This document shows positions 49,888-62,292 of a stretch of DNA of 64,000 bases, piece by piece. A program made the position numbers and the translations under genes. The notes beneath the pieces are model-generated. The model searched no databases. It was given only the letters and a program-made list of their open reading frames with translations, and was not told where the DNA came from. How positions within the stretch are numbered: position 1 is the first letter of the stretch; each line of letters opens with the position of its first letter. Source of the stretch: Apostichopus japonicus (taxonomy: Eukaryota; Echinodermata; Holothuroidea; Aspidochirotida; Stichopodidae); assembly GCF_037975245.1 (NCBI RefSeq), contig NC_092576.1, forward strand, positions 38,395,111 through 38,459,110, given 5' to 3'.

Positions 49888-52800
49888 TAACGTATGGAAT
49901 GTTTCATTTGCTGTCGCAACTCTAAAAAGGTTCACGTCCATATTTAAACCTGTCGGGGAAAATTAGAACTTGTCAATTTGCTCTCTATCTGTGAAATTCT
50001 GTTCACGCCACTATTCATCATATAGTTCTCAGATATTTCTTCACCAAAATCTCTGTCACTACAATACTGGTTGAAGGATATTTGATCTCAGCAGCAAGGA
50101 CTTGGTATTTGAGTTAAAACTTATCGGTCATATTTTGTACATGTAGCATTTTTTAATCATTCACGGTCTTGTGATCATTACTCTGAGACACCACCTTTGC
50201 TGAAATGTTGATGTATTTACATTTTCTCTACTATAGCAAAGAATTCGTTTTTTTAACCATTGTCAGCATCTGGCAGGAAATGTGACGTCCTGAATGTACG
50301 ATTGCCAAGCGAAACATCACAAACAGATTTCAAAAAGTATGCAGATTTAACTCCGTTTTGCCCATATTATGTGATGTATTTAATTTAATTGGTTAACGAT
50401 TTAATTCCGTGTCAAATTAGAACTTTAACTCCAATACTAATCTACGTAGTACTTTCTTGGTCAAGTTGACCAATCATTTGGCCAGTGGATATAACTCTAA
50501 ATTGCTAGTGTAAGAAGTGACCCAAAACATATTCCTTTTAACGTATATATGACAAACCTGTACCTCAAAGTTTGAAAATGGATTGTAAGGTAAAAATATT
50601 ACTCCATGTATAGGTTTTCTTTCACAACATAACAAACCCATTTGTGATTCAAAATTGGTATATCAGCTAAAAAATAGAAATATCTGACAACAAACATGTC
50701 CATTTGAAATCCAACTGTATTGCCCAGTAATGGAAGCATGATGATATTTTACAACAGTAACTTATACAAATGCAGAATTTCTTGAAAAACATTTCCTCGT
50801 GATGTGCGTTGATGTTTCTAGTTATCTTAAGATAGATAGGGAAAACTTACCGTTGGTGTACTGGAATTAACGAACTATAACTAACATCTTGAATCCTTTG
50901 CAAGGTGAATAACATAAATCATTATCCACATGATTACAAAATGGCGGAGTACGAGGTAAAACTGTACATAATGAGCTAATGCCGTTGACGCTTGCAACGA
51001 CTAGTAATAGCAAATGACAAAGTTCATATTTACCTTGCTTGATAGTTATTTGTTCAAGTCAACATTTTGGGATATCGTAAACTCCCTCTGATAGCCAAAG
51101 TTCATGTTGACATTTGATAACTGAACTCGGGTATGTATCAAGAAAGTATTTTGCCCGATATGATATGATGGTTCAAAATGATGTCGTATTGCTCTTACGC
51201 AACGTTGCATAGAATTAATTAAAGGAAATGTCAGGTTCGATTACGTTAAGTCAGTGCTGCTCTAGCCTAGCCAAATTACATATATATATTTTTTTGGCTG
51301 CTTTTCGTGACCTCTTTTTCTCAGGAAATTCTTGGTAATACAATTGACATCGTCATTGGGGGCTAACTGTTTTCCAATATTGTGTTGAAGTATCATACTG
51401 CGAGCATAGTTATCGCGTCTCATTTGTATCAACTAGCTTCTCATTTTAGCATTTAGTATTAGTGAACAACCTAAACTATCTGGAACAAATGCGTAACCAC
51501 TTATACTTCTGACAATGTGTGTTTTTCTTATGATGGGGAGGGGGTGCAGGCTCAGCCTTCCAATGACAGAAATATATATCACAAAAAAAAATATATAACT
51601 AGTATGTGTGGCACATTCTTATAAATATATAGATACGCTGGAGGAGGTAATATTTTATCTACGACCCCAGTACCAGATCGTTTGCTGCCCCTTGATCTGA
51701 AAATGACGTACGTCTCCGGTGAGAGAAACTTACAAGGAAATTGGTGGTATATGTATGCTCATTAACAGGAACATCAACATTTACGTGAATGTAATAGATG
51801 ATTAAGTTTCAATCCAACATAGATGTTGCCAATGCAGTAACAATTATATACGTTTAAAGCATAATAAATACCATTAATCCCATATTTCCTTAACAATAAA
51901 GCTACGATATATGTTAACAAAAATGACACAGCCCATTTAGCAGAGTAATCAGTCATATACCAAATAATAAGAGGGCGATGAGAATATTATTTGTTTCAAG
52001 TAACGCATCACGTAATTCTTATTCAATTCACATAGCTTATTCAAACAACTAAAATAGCATGTTGTTTGCTAAAGATGAAGGTAGATGAACTCTGGTGGTG
52101 AAGGAAGCAGGGATCATACTAATCTATCGTCTTGCAGACATTTCCGGCACTAATTCAAACATGAAAAAAATTGCAATGAAAAATATATATAATACATGGT
52201 ACTGTCACTCAGTTATTGGCCACAGTTGCAGATGCAGTGAAATGAAGCAATAAAAACCGATCAGTGTTTCAGTATTTTATATTTTATTACCTTACCTCAT
52301 TTTTGTGAAATCTGAAACAGTGTCGCGTTTCATACATAAGTATTGTATTCCTTTTATTGATGCAAAACATCATTCCATTTTCGTAATATTTGAGCGTGCT
52401 TCATGGGAAATAGCTGTCATCAATATAAAATTAGTTTTGCTCTCGCTTTGAAATAATTAATTGGCAGAGATTGGTCATTTTTGTTATATACAATTAGTAG
52501 TAAATAACTGGGTGTGTGGGTGAAACAGTTGGAAAGAAAGGCATTGAATAATTAAAACTGACCCTAATTTGTGTTTATTCATTTGTTGTCATTCAGAATA
52601 GGAAGAAGTTGATGGTGATAAAATTGTTACGTATTTTGCCCAATCTTGAATCGATGAATACCTTATTTACAACATTAAACGCGTTAATATTTGACATATG
52701 ATTCAACTTGTCTTAAGACTCTGATCAATGCGTTTGTTTGTATTATCATAAAATACTTGACAAAAGTTACAACTTAGAAAGTTACAGAAGATCTGCAATA

Positions 52801-54649
52801 TATAGTATAATAATATTATAATATGATAGTATAATAATATAGTATCTTAACGGGTCAGTTCACCTATTTTCTCTTCAATTTCCGATGAGATGAAGTAGAC
52901 TTTAATACAATGAAATAAACAATAGCATCATATAACATTTCTTATATAGGTCACATACAAGAAAATGATTCTTTTAGTGAAAAGAAACGGAAATCTTTGT
53001 CAATATTTTGGAAAGGGATCATAAAGAAAGATGAAAACAAGAACAATATACAGCGATGACAAACTGTTAGTAAAATATGCTACTGCAGTGTACAATGGAA
53101 AGCAAGTGACAGTACCGAACCAGTGGTGGTGTTTGAAAAGAGGTCACGTAAAATTCGTATGACATCAATGGCCTACTGATGAACACAAGTTAAATAAATT
53201 CGTCTTCCGGGAATTTCAAGATGTTTCCCTCTTGTCCACCACCTACAAACAAAAACGCCACGCGATATAATTTGTTAAACTGTCATTCAGAAAAGGTATC
53301 ATGTTCGTGCGCTTCGATGATTGATGTTCCATTGATGTTTGAACAATACCAACATTCCTGGTAATGATATACATTGACTAGCCTTCACATTCACAAGGAC
53401 AGAAGATTTGTATCGTCGCACAATCTACCTCTATCAATACCTCTCCAACGGCTTTAACGGTAAGAAAGAGGGAACAAAAACATTAGTTGTCATAATTATC
53501 AGGATTTCAAAACCACCAATTATATAATGATAAATATTAAATTGTAACACAATATATCAACAGAACGCGATGATAAATGACTGATTGTAAATTTAGTATA
53601 ACTTATACTACATTAACGACATTCATAAAACATGTTACAGCTCTTAGTTAGTTCATTGTTACCCACGAACAGCCGCGGCATAGTTTTTTTTTTATCTCAA
53701 TACATTACATGTATAGAGATATTGTAACAGTAAGTGGGACTCTCTCTTCTCTTAAAAAAATTTCATCGTCTTCATACAAAGTTCTTCTTCTCTGGCATTT
53801 CAAGCATATATCAGATTGGCCAACAAAAGTTACTATTTTTTATTCGAGAATTTTATCTCATTCTATGACTTTTTTACCGATTTATGTCCAAATCGGGCCA
53901 AATCGGGCTGAAACACAGTTGTGGCAAGCCTTTTTTTGCACACGCTCCGAAACTTTGTTATTTCGCAATCATTAAACACTTGGCAAAAGCGGTGAAATGA
54001 ATTGTGGGAGCTAAGCCCATCACTATATTTTAGTACACTGCAGCTTGGATATCGTCTGAAAATCCTTTTTAATACATATTCATAAAGCAGCAATGAATTG
54101 CTCCAAGCAAAACTATGAAGACAAGAAGTTGAATATTCATTAAATATCTGCGACGATGTCGGACTCACAATGTGGATGAAATTCGGAAATATCTTTGACT
54201 CGGCTTGAAAAATAAAAACGAAACGTAAGTAAAAACCTTTCTTCTTTCGAATTGCACATTTTACGTTTTCAAGAAGGTACCACCTTCATCGTTCGGTCGA
54301 TGGTATAAAACAAGTTAAACAATGATTTGAGGCTAAATTCGGAGTTGTTCCAGCATTCTGGGTTGAATTTAAGTGACATTTTTTAAGGTTGCTCTTGTTC
54401 ACCGGAATCAACGTATCCTATCGTGGTTAATTGCATATGTACATATATATGCACATTACCATAGTATGTAGCCTAGGGTTATAGTTTTAAATTATATATA
54501 GTGCAGTGTATTCATATTACGGGACCGTGTGTTTATGAATTATGATGTTAGCTTTCAAGACATTGTTTACGAATACAATGTCGTTGCCTTGAATTTTGGA
54601 GGACTTAAGCAGTTCAAAGTAGGGTAGTGCTAGTACAACTACACAATAC
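49888..54649. other. Gene-free stretch
   Basis: About 4.8 kb without a supported gene. A Kozak-like ACAAAATGGCGGAGTACGAG followed by GTAAAA at about 50939 could be a tiny first exon but has no partner. An AT-only palindromic patch lies at 52797-52850. Overlapping opposite frames at 53709-54168 were examined and not recognised. Confidence 0.35.
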
Positions 54650-55144
54650 TATAAGGAAGTACTTGTAAAGGTCCAGGGGAGGGCTACTACTATTAGGATG
54701 ATTAGTTCATTAAAAAGTGTTCCTTATTATAGGCGGTTACAGCTGTTGAATCTCACCACACTGGAGCTTAGGAGGTTACGTGGGGACTTGATCCAGGTTT
54801 TCAAGATTGTGTATGGTTTCGACAATTTATCCTTTACCGACTGTTTCATGTTTGCTAACAGTAGTTGTACCAGAGGTCATTCTCTTAAACTCCAAAAGTC
54901 ACATAGTAGGATTAATATTCGGCATTACTTTTTTCTAATAGGGTTGTGAGGGAGTGGAATGGTTTGCCTGAGAAAGGTGTACTTGCAAGTAGTGTCAATG
55001 GTTTTAAGAATGCTTTGGACAAGCACTTTAAACATAGTAATCGGGTCTGAGTGTTTGTGTCTTCAGTTTTTTCTCTCTCTATAGGGTCCTTGATGGGGAC
55101 TTAAGTGTCCCTCCTGATCCCTTTTTCTACTAAACTAAACTAAT
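54650..55144 (+). pseudogene. 5'-truncated, frameshifted non-LTR retrotransposon (LINE) 3' end
   Basis: The frame reads VQGRATTIRMISSL, then YYRRLQLLNLTTLELRRL and RGDLIQVFKIVYGFDNLS. This is the conserved region after the reverse transcriptase domain of CR1/Jockey-type LINEs, where LELRRLRGDLIQVFKI is strongly conserved. The frame breaks in a T-run near 54930. In the next frame the expected continuation follows (VVREWNGLPEKGVLASSV, then NGFKNALDKHFKHSNRV) to a TGA at 55048-55050. Only about the last 130 residues remain, so the copy is 5'-truncated, as is usual for LINEs. The 3' untranslated part ends in a CTAAACTAAACTAA short tandem tail (about 55131-55144), another LINE trait. Inactive. Recognised from family knowledge; the exact clade is not certain. 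Confidence 0.85.
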
Positions 55145-57591
55145 ACTATGCTGGTATCATTAGTTTACTACTGACTTCTGCCTCTGGTGGTTGTCAGCAC
55201 TGGCAATACCTTCATGCCCAGTACATATAATAGTACTTGAAAATTAAATAAGCTTATATTAAAAAAGTACCGCCTTGATCAGCTCTGGTTAGTACTAAGT
55301 AGTTTTACCCTTGTGTGATTTTATCCGGTGTACCTAGATACATAGGCCCACCTGCTAATTCTGGATAAAGTCACTGCAGGCTACATTACAGGTTGATCGA
55401 GTCAGTGACAAGTGAACATTGGTTTTCTATTTTGACCAAAGGATAAGGCAACTGATAAGTGTGCACTGAATTTTCGTACAGTGTTTGCAACGCATTTTGG
55501 TAGTATTCTTTTATGTGTTAATTCATATTGCAGTTTATTATTTTTTTTTGGGGGGGGGGGTTGGTTGTGCATAAGCCTATTTCACTTTGTTTCGAAGTTC
55601 TTCACCCTGTAATGCTATATGTTTCTGTCATTTTTAGAGAGAAAAGGCATTTCCAAGTTCCACTACAATGTGTTATGTAATATGGGCTTGTTGTATTTAA
55701 AAGCAATGTGAAATTATTCGTCATGTGGCTGTATATATGTCTCCTATTATCCAACGTTCTGTTTTCTTTCATTTTCAGGTCTCTTTCTGCATCTGCGGGT
55801 TGGATTCTCCTATGCAGGCACTTGGGATATAGTAACTGTTTGGACTTCTTAATTTAATCCAGTACTTTTCACGCCATTCCATTCATTATACATTGATTAA
55901 ATAAACTTTGATAAACCTTGAAAAAAAAACTTTCCTGTTATATTCTTTTGTTCTAAATCGCACATTGATATTCACCAGTGTGAAGAAATATTAACAAGAA
56001 GTTCCAACATAAGATGTACATTTCATGTATCCAAAAATACCTTTCAATTCATCACGAAGATAAGCTGATTGATGTCTAGGAACCTGATACATCATAAATT
56101 ATATGACCAAAAAGTCCAACAGAGACTGACCCAAGATGAAGGATACCACATAAAAACAAGTTATTAAATATTCTATGACATTACTCTACTTTGCAACGCC
56201 GTTTTCTCGACAAACAGGCAATGAGCGCTAAAGGCAACATTCGCAGGATGAAGTGTGACCTGCAGAGACTATTCGTGGCAAAGTAGCGTAAATGCAAGTT
56301 CTTTATTTGTTGTACCATGAATCCATGATTGATATTGATAATTGTAGAGACAGAGCAAAGATATGAAATTAGGAATCAAAATTAGAACTTCCAGTATTGA
56401 GATACTGCGTCATTGATGCTCTTGTTATAAGTGCGTTCATTGTTCAAGTTGATGATCAAGAGCGTTCATTAATTGTTCAACTTGATTGTTCAACTTGATG
56501 ATCAATCTCAATTTTTGACTTTAGTGACCGCGGGTATTGGTCGATGCTATGTTTCGTTATATCAAAAGAAGTTATTTGTGACCTTAATAAGAGGACGCCG
56601 AAAACAAGTATATAATATCTTACACCAAAGGCTCTGAAAAAACTAATTGCAATATCAATTATAAATTCGCACTGTTTCAGGTGTAGCGTTCTGTCGGGGT
56701 ATCACAGAATAACAACAACGGCACAATTGTGTCATTTTCCACAGATAATACCATGCATTGGATATTGAACAGGACTCTAATAGAACCGAAATCCACAGTA
56801 ACTGCCGCAATACTAATCATGCGGTGGGTTCTCAAATGAGGAAAAGAAGTAATATAATTACAAGAAAAACTGAAGAAGTTCCAAGATCCAGCAGCCAATG
56901 ACTAAACTGGAAATGTAACTTGTAGTGGCGCCCTTCCCGCCCGTCGGGAAAGCAGAAAACTACGATTAAAGAAAGAATAAAATAATCATTTCAATAACAA
57001 GTCATGAGCAGTATATAGACTAAGCCAGAGAAACAAAATGTGAGATTTGTTTAATGCAGACGTACCAAGAACGAATACATCCAAGAATAGCGAAACACGG
57101 GTAAGGTACCGAATCAAAAAAGACACTATTTAATGTAATATATTTCTGATTATTCTGTTCAGAACGAAAGAGAATATCAATGAGCTATTACTGTACCATA
57201 CCGTTAATATTCTTTGATTCTAATTTTGACAAAGAAGGTCTCAAAAAGAGAGAACTCGGCAGCAAGCAGCAATCAAACCTGCTTCAGAAAGCAATGTATA
57301 AGACAAGCAATTGAGTTATACAGAGGACGCAGAATAGCTCCAATCGAATCAGCATTGGCTTTTTATGTACAGTAAGGCAATGTTTGTTATATATATATGT
57401 TTGCCTGTATCGCTTCCACATATCAATGTGATTGCGTTTGAGTTATGGTAAGATAGTTTACGCATTAAATTCGTAATGCCAGAAGACCCTTATTTTTAAA
57501 ACAATCACAACAATTTACAAATATTGCTGATTTTAGATAACAATTTTAGATTACACGTCTGTTACTCTCATTAACTTATTCATGGTCTTAC
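55145..57591. other. Mostly gene-free; possible 3' terminal exon on the plus strand
   Basis: A pyrimidine-rich acceptor (TTTCATTTTCAG, ending near 55778) is followed about 120 bases later by AATAAA at 55900-55905. A run of nine A's lies at 55921-55929. That arrangement fits a last exon or a retroposed 3' end, but the sequence between has no recognisable coding content. A G-run lies at 55550-55560. The rest, including the minus-strand frame at 56677-56898, is not recognised. Confidence 0.25.
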
Positions 57592-57853
57592 ATCAACTGC
57601 TTGAATCTTGGGCAATACTGTATGTCCTCTAACGTTGCATTCACTTCGTTTTGACTTATTTTCCTCTCTTTTTCTGTTGGTATATCCAGTATCTCTAGTG
57701 ATGTGAGGATTGGTAGAGAGAGACCAGAGCAGAAGATAACATTCCCTTCTCCATCGAGCTTTTTAAAAGCGTTTGCCAAATTCACGCAATATATAGGAAT
57801 ATAGAGAAAGGATAAGCTACGGAGTGAATTTGTTACATTCCTTAATACGCTAC
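57592..57853 (-). CDS. Possible leucine-rich-repeat exon (NLR/LRR-like), partial
   Basis: On the minus strand a 262-base open segment is bounded by a pyrimidine-rich acceptor (TTCTTACATTAAG) and a GTAAGA donor. Its translation contains [48 protein letters not shown] and [16 protein letters not shown]. The L..L..L.I spacing and the CP.FK.L motif after an amphipathic stretch resemble the repeats of NLR-type LRR proteins, which are expanded in several marine deuterostomes. Exon phases (one base carried in, two carried out) are internally consistent, but no neighbouring exon was found. It may be a lone pseudoexon or a chance frame. LRR character is inferred by eye only. Confidence 0.3.
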
Positions 57854-58321
<468 letters not shown>

Positions 58322-58696
58322 ATTGGGACATATGTTTACACCCTTCTAAGTGGGGTATCGGTTGCCTTTTGGACATGTGACCAAACACTATGGTAAGGGT
58401 GTCATGTTGTACCTTGTATACCACTTGTCAAATACCAGGGGGTATATGATGGCAAAACTATTTAGGGGTTATTCTATAGCCCATAGGGGAACGGTATATC
58501 CATTTCGGTTAACATATACCCAGAGCGCTTTTCATATCCCATTTTTGTGGTGTTTGTTTACCACCATACATTTAGTGTTAGTATATATGGCACCAATGCT
58601 ATCAAGGTATATATCTGGTGTGAAAGTAACAAATTATGCAATCGATAAGGGAGGACGCTTCAAATATGTTTTGCATTGGTTCACGGCATGCCAAGG

Positions 58697-59518
58697 GGGG
58701 GGGGGGGGGGGGTGTGCGAGGCGGTGGAAGGTGAGGCAGGGGGAAAGGTTAGTAGGAGGTGGTGGAAGGTGTGTGCGAGGGGATGGAAGGTGAGTGGGTA
58801 GGGGGAAGGTGCGTGGGAGGGGATGGAAGAAGGGTGCAAGGCGGTGGAAGGTGAGGCAGGGGGTGGAAGGTGGGTGCGATGCAGTGAGAGGTGCGTGCGA
58901 GGCAGTGGAAGGTGAGTGTGAAGGGGGGAGGTGTGTGCGAGGGGATGGAAGGTGAGTGTGAGGCGGTGGAAGGTGAGGCAAGGGGAGAAGGAGAGTGGGA
59001 GGGGTGAAGGTGAGTGCTAGGGGGGAAGGAGAGTGGGAGGGGTGAAGGTGAGTGCTAGGGGGCGTGAGGCAGGGGGGAAGGTGAGTGGGGGGTGGAAGGT
59101 GAGTGAGGCGGTGGAAGGTGAGGCAAGGGGGGAAGGAGAGTGGGAGGGGTGAAGGTGAGTGCTAGGGGGGGAAGGTGAGGCAGGGGGGAAGGTGAGTGGG
59201 AGTGGAAGGTGTGTGCGAGGTGGTGAGGGGTGTGTGCGAGGCGTTGGAAGGTGAGTGCGAGGGGGAGGTGAGTAAGAGGGGAGGGAAGGTGCATGCGAGG
59301 CGGCGGAAGGTGAGGCAGGGGGGAGGGTGAGTGAGATGGGGTGAAGGTGAGTGCGAGGGGGGAAGGTGAGGCAGGGGGGAGGTGGGTGGGAGGGGATGGA
59401 AGGGGGGTGCGATGCAGTGGAAGGTGCGTGCGAGGTGGTAGAATGTGATTGGGGGAGGTGGGTGCAAGGTGAGTGGGAGGAGGTAGAAGGTGTGTGTGAG
59501 GCGGTGGAAGGTGCTGGA
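58697..59518 (+). repeat. G-rich minisatellite expanded inside one satellite monomer
   Basis: Irregular repeats of GGTGGAAGGTGAGTG, GAGGCAGGGGGGAAGGTGAG and GGAGAGTGGGAGGGGTGAAG fill about 820 bp between GCATGCCA and GCTGGACACA. In other monomers those two landmarks are only a few dozen bases apart, around a short G-rich stretch. The minus-strand Pro/Ser/His/Leu frames here are translations of this repeat, not genes. Many closely spaced G-runs make it a strong G-quadruplex candidate. Confidence 0.9.
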
Positions 59519-60833
59519 CACACAGGGGAGTGGTGTAACACTATAAATAGGCACAGTTATCGGTGAAATATCCAGGAATACTAACTATGACATTAGTGTA
59601 CCCGTCACCAATTACGAAAGGAAGGGTAATACACCCCCTCCCCTTACTTCCATGAAAAACAAAGGGAAATGATTCACAGCCCCCACACCCACCCCCTCCC
59701 CAACAAAAATGGGGTGTATGTTAACCTCTATATATATATAGTGTTATCAGCTATCTCACTTCTATTTGTAAGGTATAAATCTGGTGTAAAGAAACACAAT
59801 TATGCAACCGATATAGGTGGCAGCTCCCAATGTGCTTCTATATAGCAGTGGTGGTTGGAGTGGGGGGGGGTTGGGAGTAAGGGTGGTGACTGGACACAAA
59901 GGGGAAAGTGTAGTGAAGTGTTGAAACAGTACAGTATAGGCAAAGCTATTGTAGTGAAATTTCCTGGAATACTAACTTTGTTGCAATGTACAGGTAACCC
60001 ATTGACAATAGGTAGGGTAGGACACCATGTCCCATTAACTGCATGCAAAACAAAGGAAAAATATTCACAGTCCTTACAAATGGGGTGTATGTTAACCTCT
60101 ACTTATATATATGTATATATAGTGTAATCAGATACGGCATTAATCAGGCGCGTATCCAGGATTTTCCAACCCGGGGGGCGCGAATTACTATCTAAGCGGA
60201 GCGCCACCATCGGTTGGCGCGCAGCGTACAAGAAAATTTCTTTTTTTGAAACCCCCCCCCAGATCACCGGAAACGGCACTTCTCGGGCTTGAAATGACCA
60301 ACCAGATGTACACTTTTTGCCTGAGAACCAAGTATTTCCTAATAGTTTATTCCATCCATAACCTTTTTGAAGATTGTCAACCCGGCACACATCATGTTCG
60401 ACCTGATCGCATCTCCTGTGGGTCTTTGCTTTTGTAGGTGATTCTACGTCGCGGCCCACAATACCCGTCAGCCCCACTTTTCAAGGTTTTAAGCCCCATA
60501 TTTGTTCAGAATTTGAAAATTCACATTTCTCGTGAATAAACTCACTTCAAAACATGCCCATAATGTTCAATGTTAAATTTCATATATGGACAACCAATAT
60601 AGAAAAACTTCCTTGAACCCCTAACAGACCGGTCAAAATTTCACGAGTAGAGGGAAGTGTGATGCAGAATGTTGGTCAGAAATTTTCTAAAATTCAGACA
60701 CGGTTAATTTATTGGTGTACAAATATTAAAACCTCTTATAACGGCTATTATAAAACTTGGTGGAAGGAAATGAAAAAATAGTAGATATTTCCGAAAGCGA
60801 ACACTACACACATAGGCGTAGGAGGCGCGGTGG

Positions 60834-61201
60834 CAGTGGCGGAGCTAGGGGTATTGGTCAGGAGTGGCGAGAATGGTCTGTAGGGGCGCTTTCGACACTA
60901 TCTAAGCGGAGCGCCACCACTGGTTGGCGCGTAGCGTACAGAAAATTTTTGAGTAAAGATACTCCCTAGATCGCGGAAATGACCCTTTCCGGGCCTGGCT
61001 AATTTGCAGATAAACGAAGAATAAGGTGTCATCGCCAAATTACACCAACAAAATGTGAGAAATGTCAATAAGTAGATGAGAGCGCAATAAAAAAGTCAAT
61101 AATCTAGAATAAGTAAAAAGTGGTAAAGAGCTGAAAAAGGCGCCAGCAGTCCATTTGAGTCCGTCAGGGGGGGGGGATCCGCCCCTGACGCTCCGCCAAT
61201 G
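60834..61201 (+). mobile_element. Nested 368-bp MITE of the CAGTGGCGGAGC family
   Basis: CAGTGGCGGAGC (60834-60845) faces GCTCCGCCAATG (61190-61201). The 8-base flanks CGCGGTGG and CGCGGCCG agree at 6 positions, compatible with an aged 8-bp duplication of hAT type. The interior is closely similar to 40769-41098, including CAATAAAAAAGT.AATAAT and AAAAGTGGT blocks. It lies within the larger 60145-62340 element. Confidence 0.8.
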
Positions 61202-62134
61202 CGCGGCCGGGGTGCAGCCCCTAATTCGCCATTACTAATGTAAAAGAGAGTTTTGACATAATTGGACCTCCGTGCTTTTCATACATCTACATGAGACCTG
61301 TCGTTGTTTACATTAGCATCCCGCGGTATACTGCGCAATTTGAACGGACCGTACGGTACATGATGGCATGCGATGTAATAACCGATGCTTGCTTATATGA
61401 TATTGACATGAATACGTTGAACGCGCGCGAAGCGCGCGAAAATATTTGGTTATTTTTTCAGGCAAGTCGGACAGTTTTGAGGCTTTTCATCCTGGAACGC
61501 CATTTTCATGCTCACTGATATGATGTGATATCTGCTGTTTGCGTTACAAACTCGAACAGGCGCGTAGCGAGGAATTTGCCAAGGGAGGGGCGAAGCCTGT
61601 AGGCAAATTATCTAAGCGTAGTGCCACCATAGGTTGGCGCGAAGCGTACAAGAAAATTTTGGCCGAAAATGCCTCCCAGATCGCTGGAAATGGCACTACC
61701 CAGGACCATTTGTTAGCGCGAAGCGTACAAGCAAATTTTGGCCGAAAATGTCTCCCAGATATCTGGAAATGACACTTCCCAGGCCTTGTAAGTTGCCTCT
61801 AAGCACTTTCTATTTTGAAATTACTTAGCGATATCATTTAAAAAAATGCTGAATGGGGGGGGGGGCGGGCGGTCGTCCCCATCCCAAAATGCGTCATGTT
61901 CCCCGACGACACGGTTGAGTTCGAGACCAGCCACAGTTGGTTTCATAGCACAATTCTACACACGCGTTATGATAGACCATATATAGTATATATATAGATC
62001 ATTAGTGAGATGGGAAAATGGAAACGTCAAAAAAATGGAGTTGTCGGTGTAAGGGGTAGGGTGAGTCACACTTTTACGAAATCATTGATCCGTCACTGGC
62101 TACCCTTCAGCGCTGTAATGATGTCACTGTTCCT

Positions 62135-62292
62135 CTTTCTCTTCCCGGTGTCTTCGCGTTTTTCTTTTACTCCCTCCTTTTCTCCTTTTTCTCTCTTTCT
62201 TCTTTTTCTTTTTCCTTCCTTCCTCTCCTCCTCCTCTTTTTTCCCCTCTTTTTTCCTTTTTTCTTCCCTTTTTTTTCTCTCCTCTTTTTCTT
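62135..62292 (+). repeat. Polypyrimidine tract
   Basis: About 150 bases of nearly pure C/T (TTCTTTTTCTTTTTCC, CCTCCTCCTC types) lie inside the TIR element near its right end. It yields Lys/Arg/Glu-rich artefact frames on the minus strand. Confidence 0.85.

Noticed and set aside
53709-54168. Overlapping 88- and 101-codon frames on opposite strands
   Set aside because: No recognisable motif in either. Mutual overlap in AT-rich DNA is expected by chance.
58634-59554. Pro/His/Ser-rich minus-strand frames up to 174 codons
   Set aside because: They are translations of the G-rich minisatellite. Several frames stay open at once, as expected for a repeat without stops.
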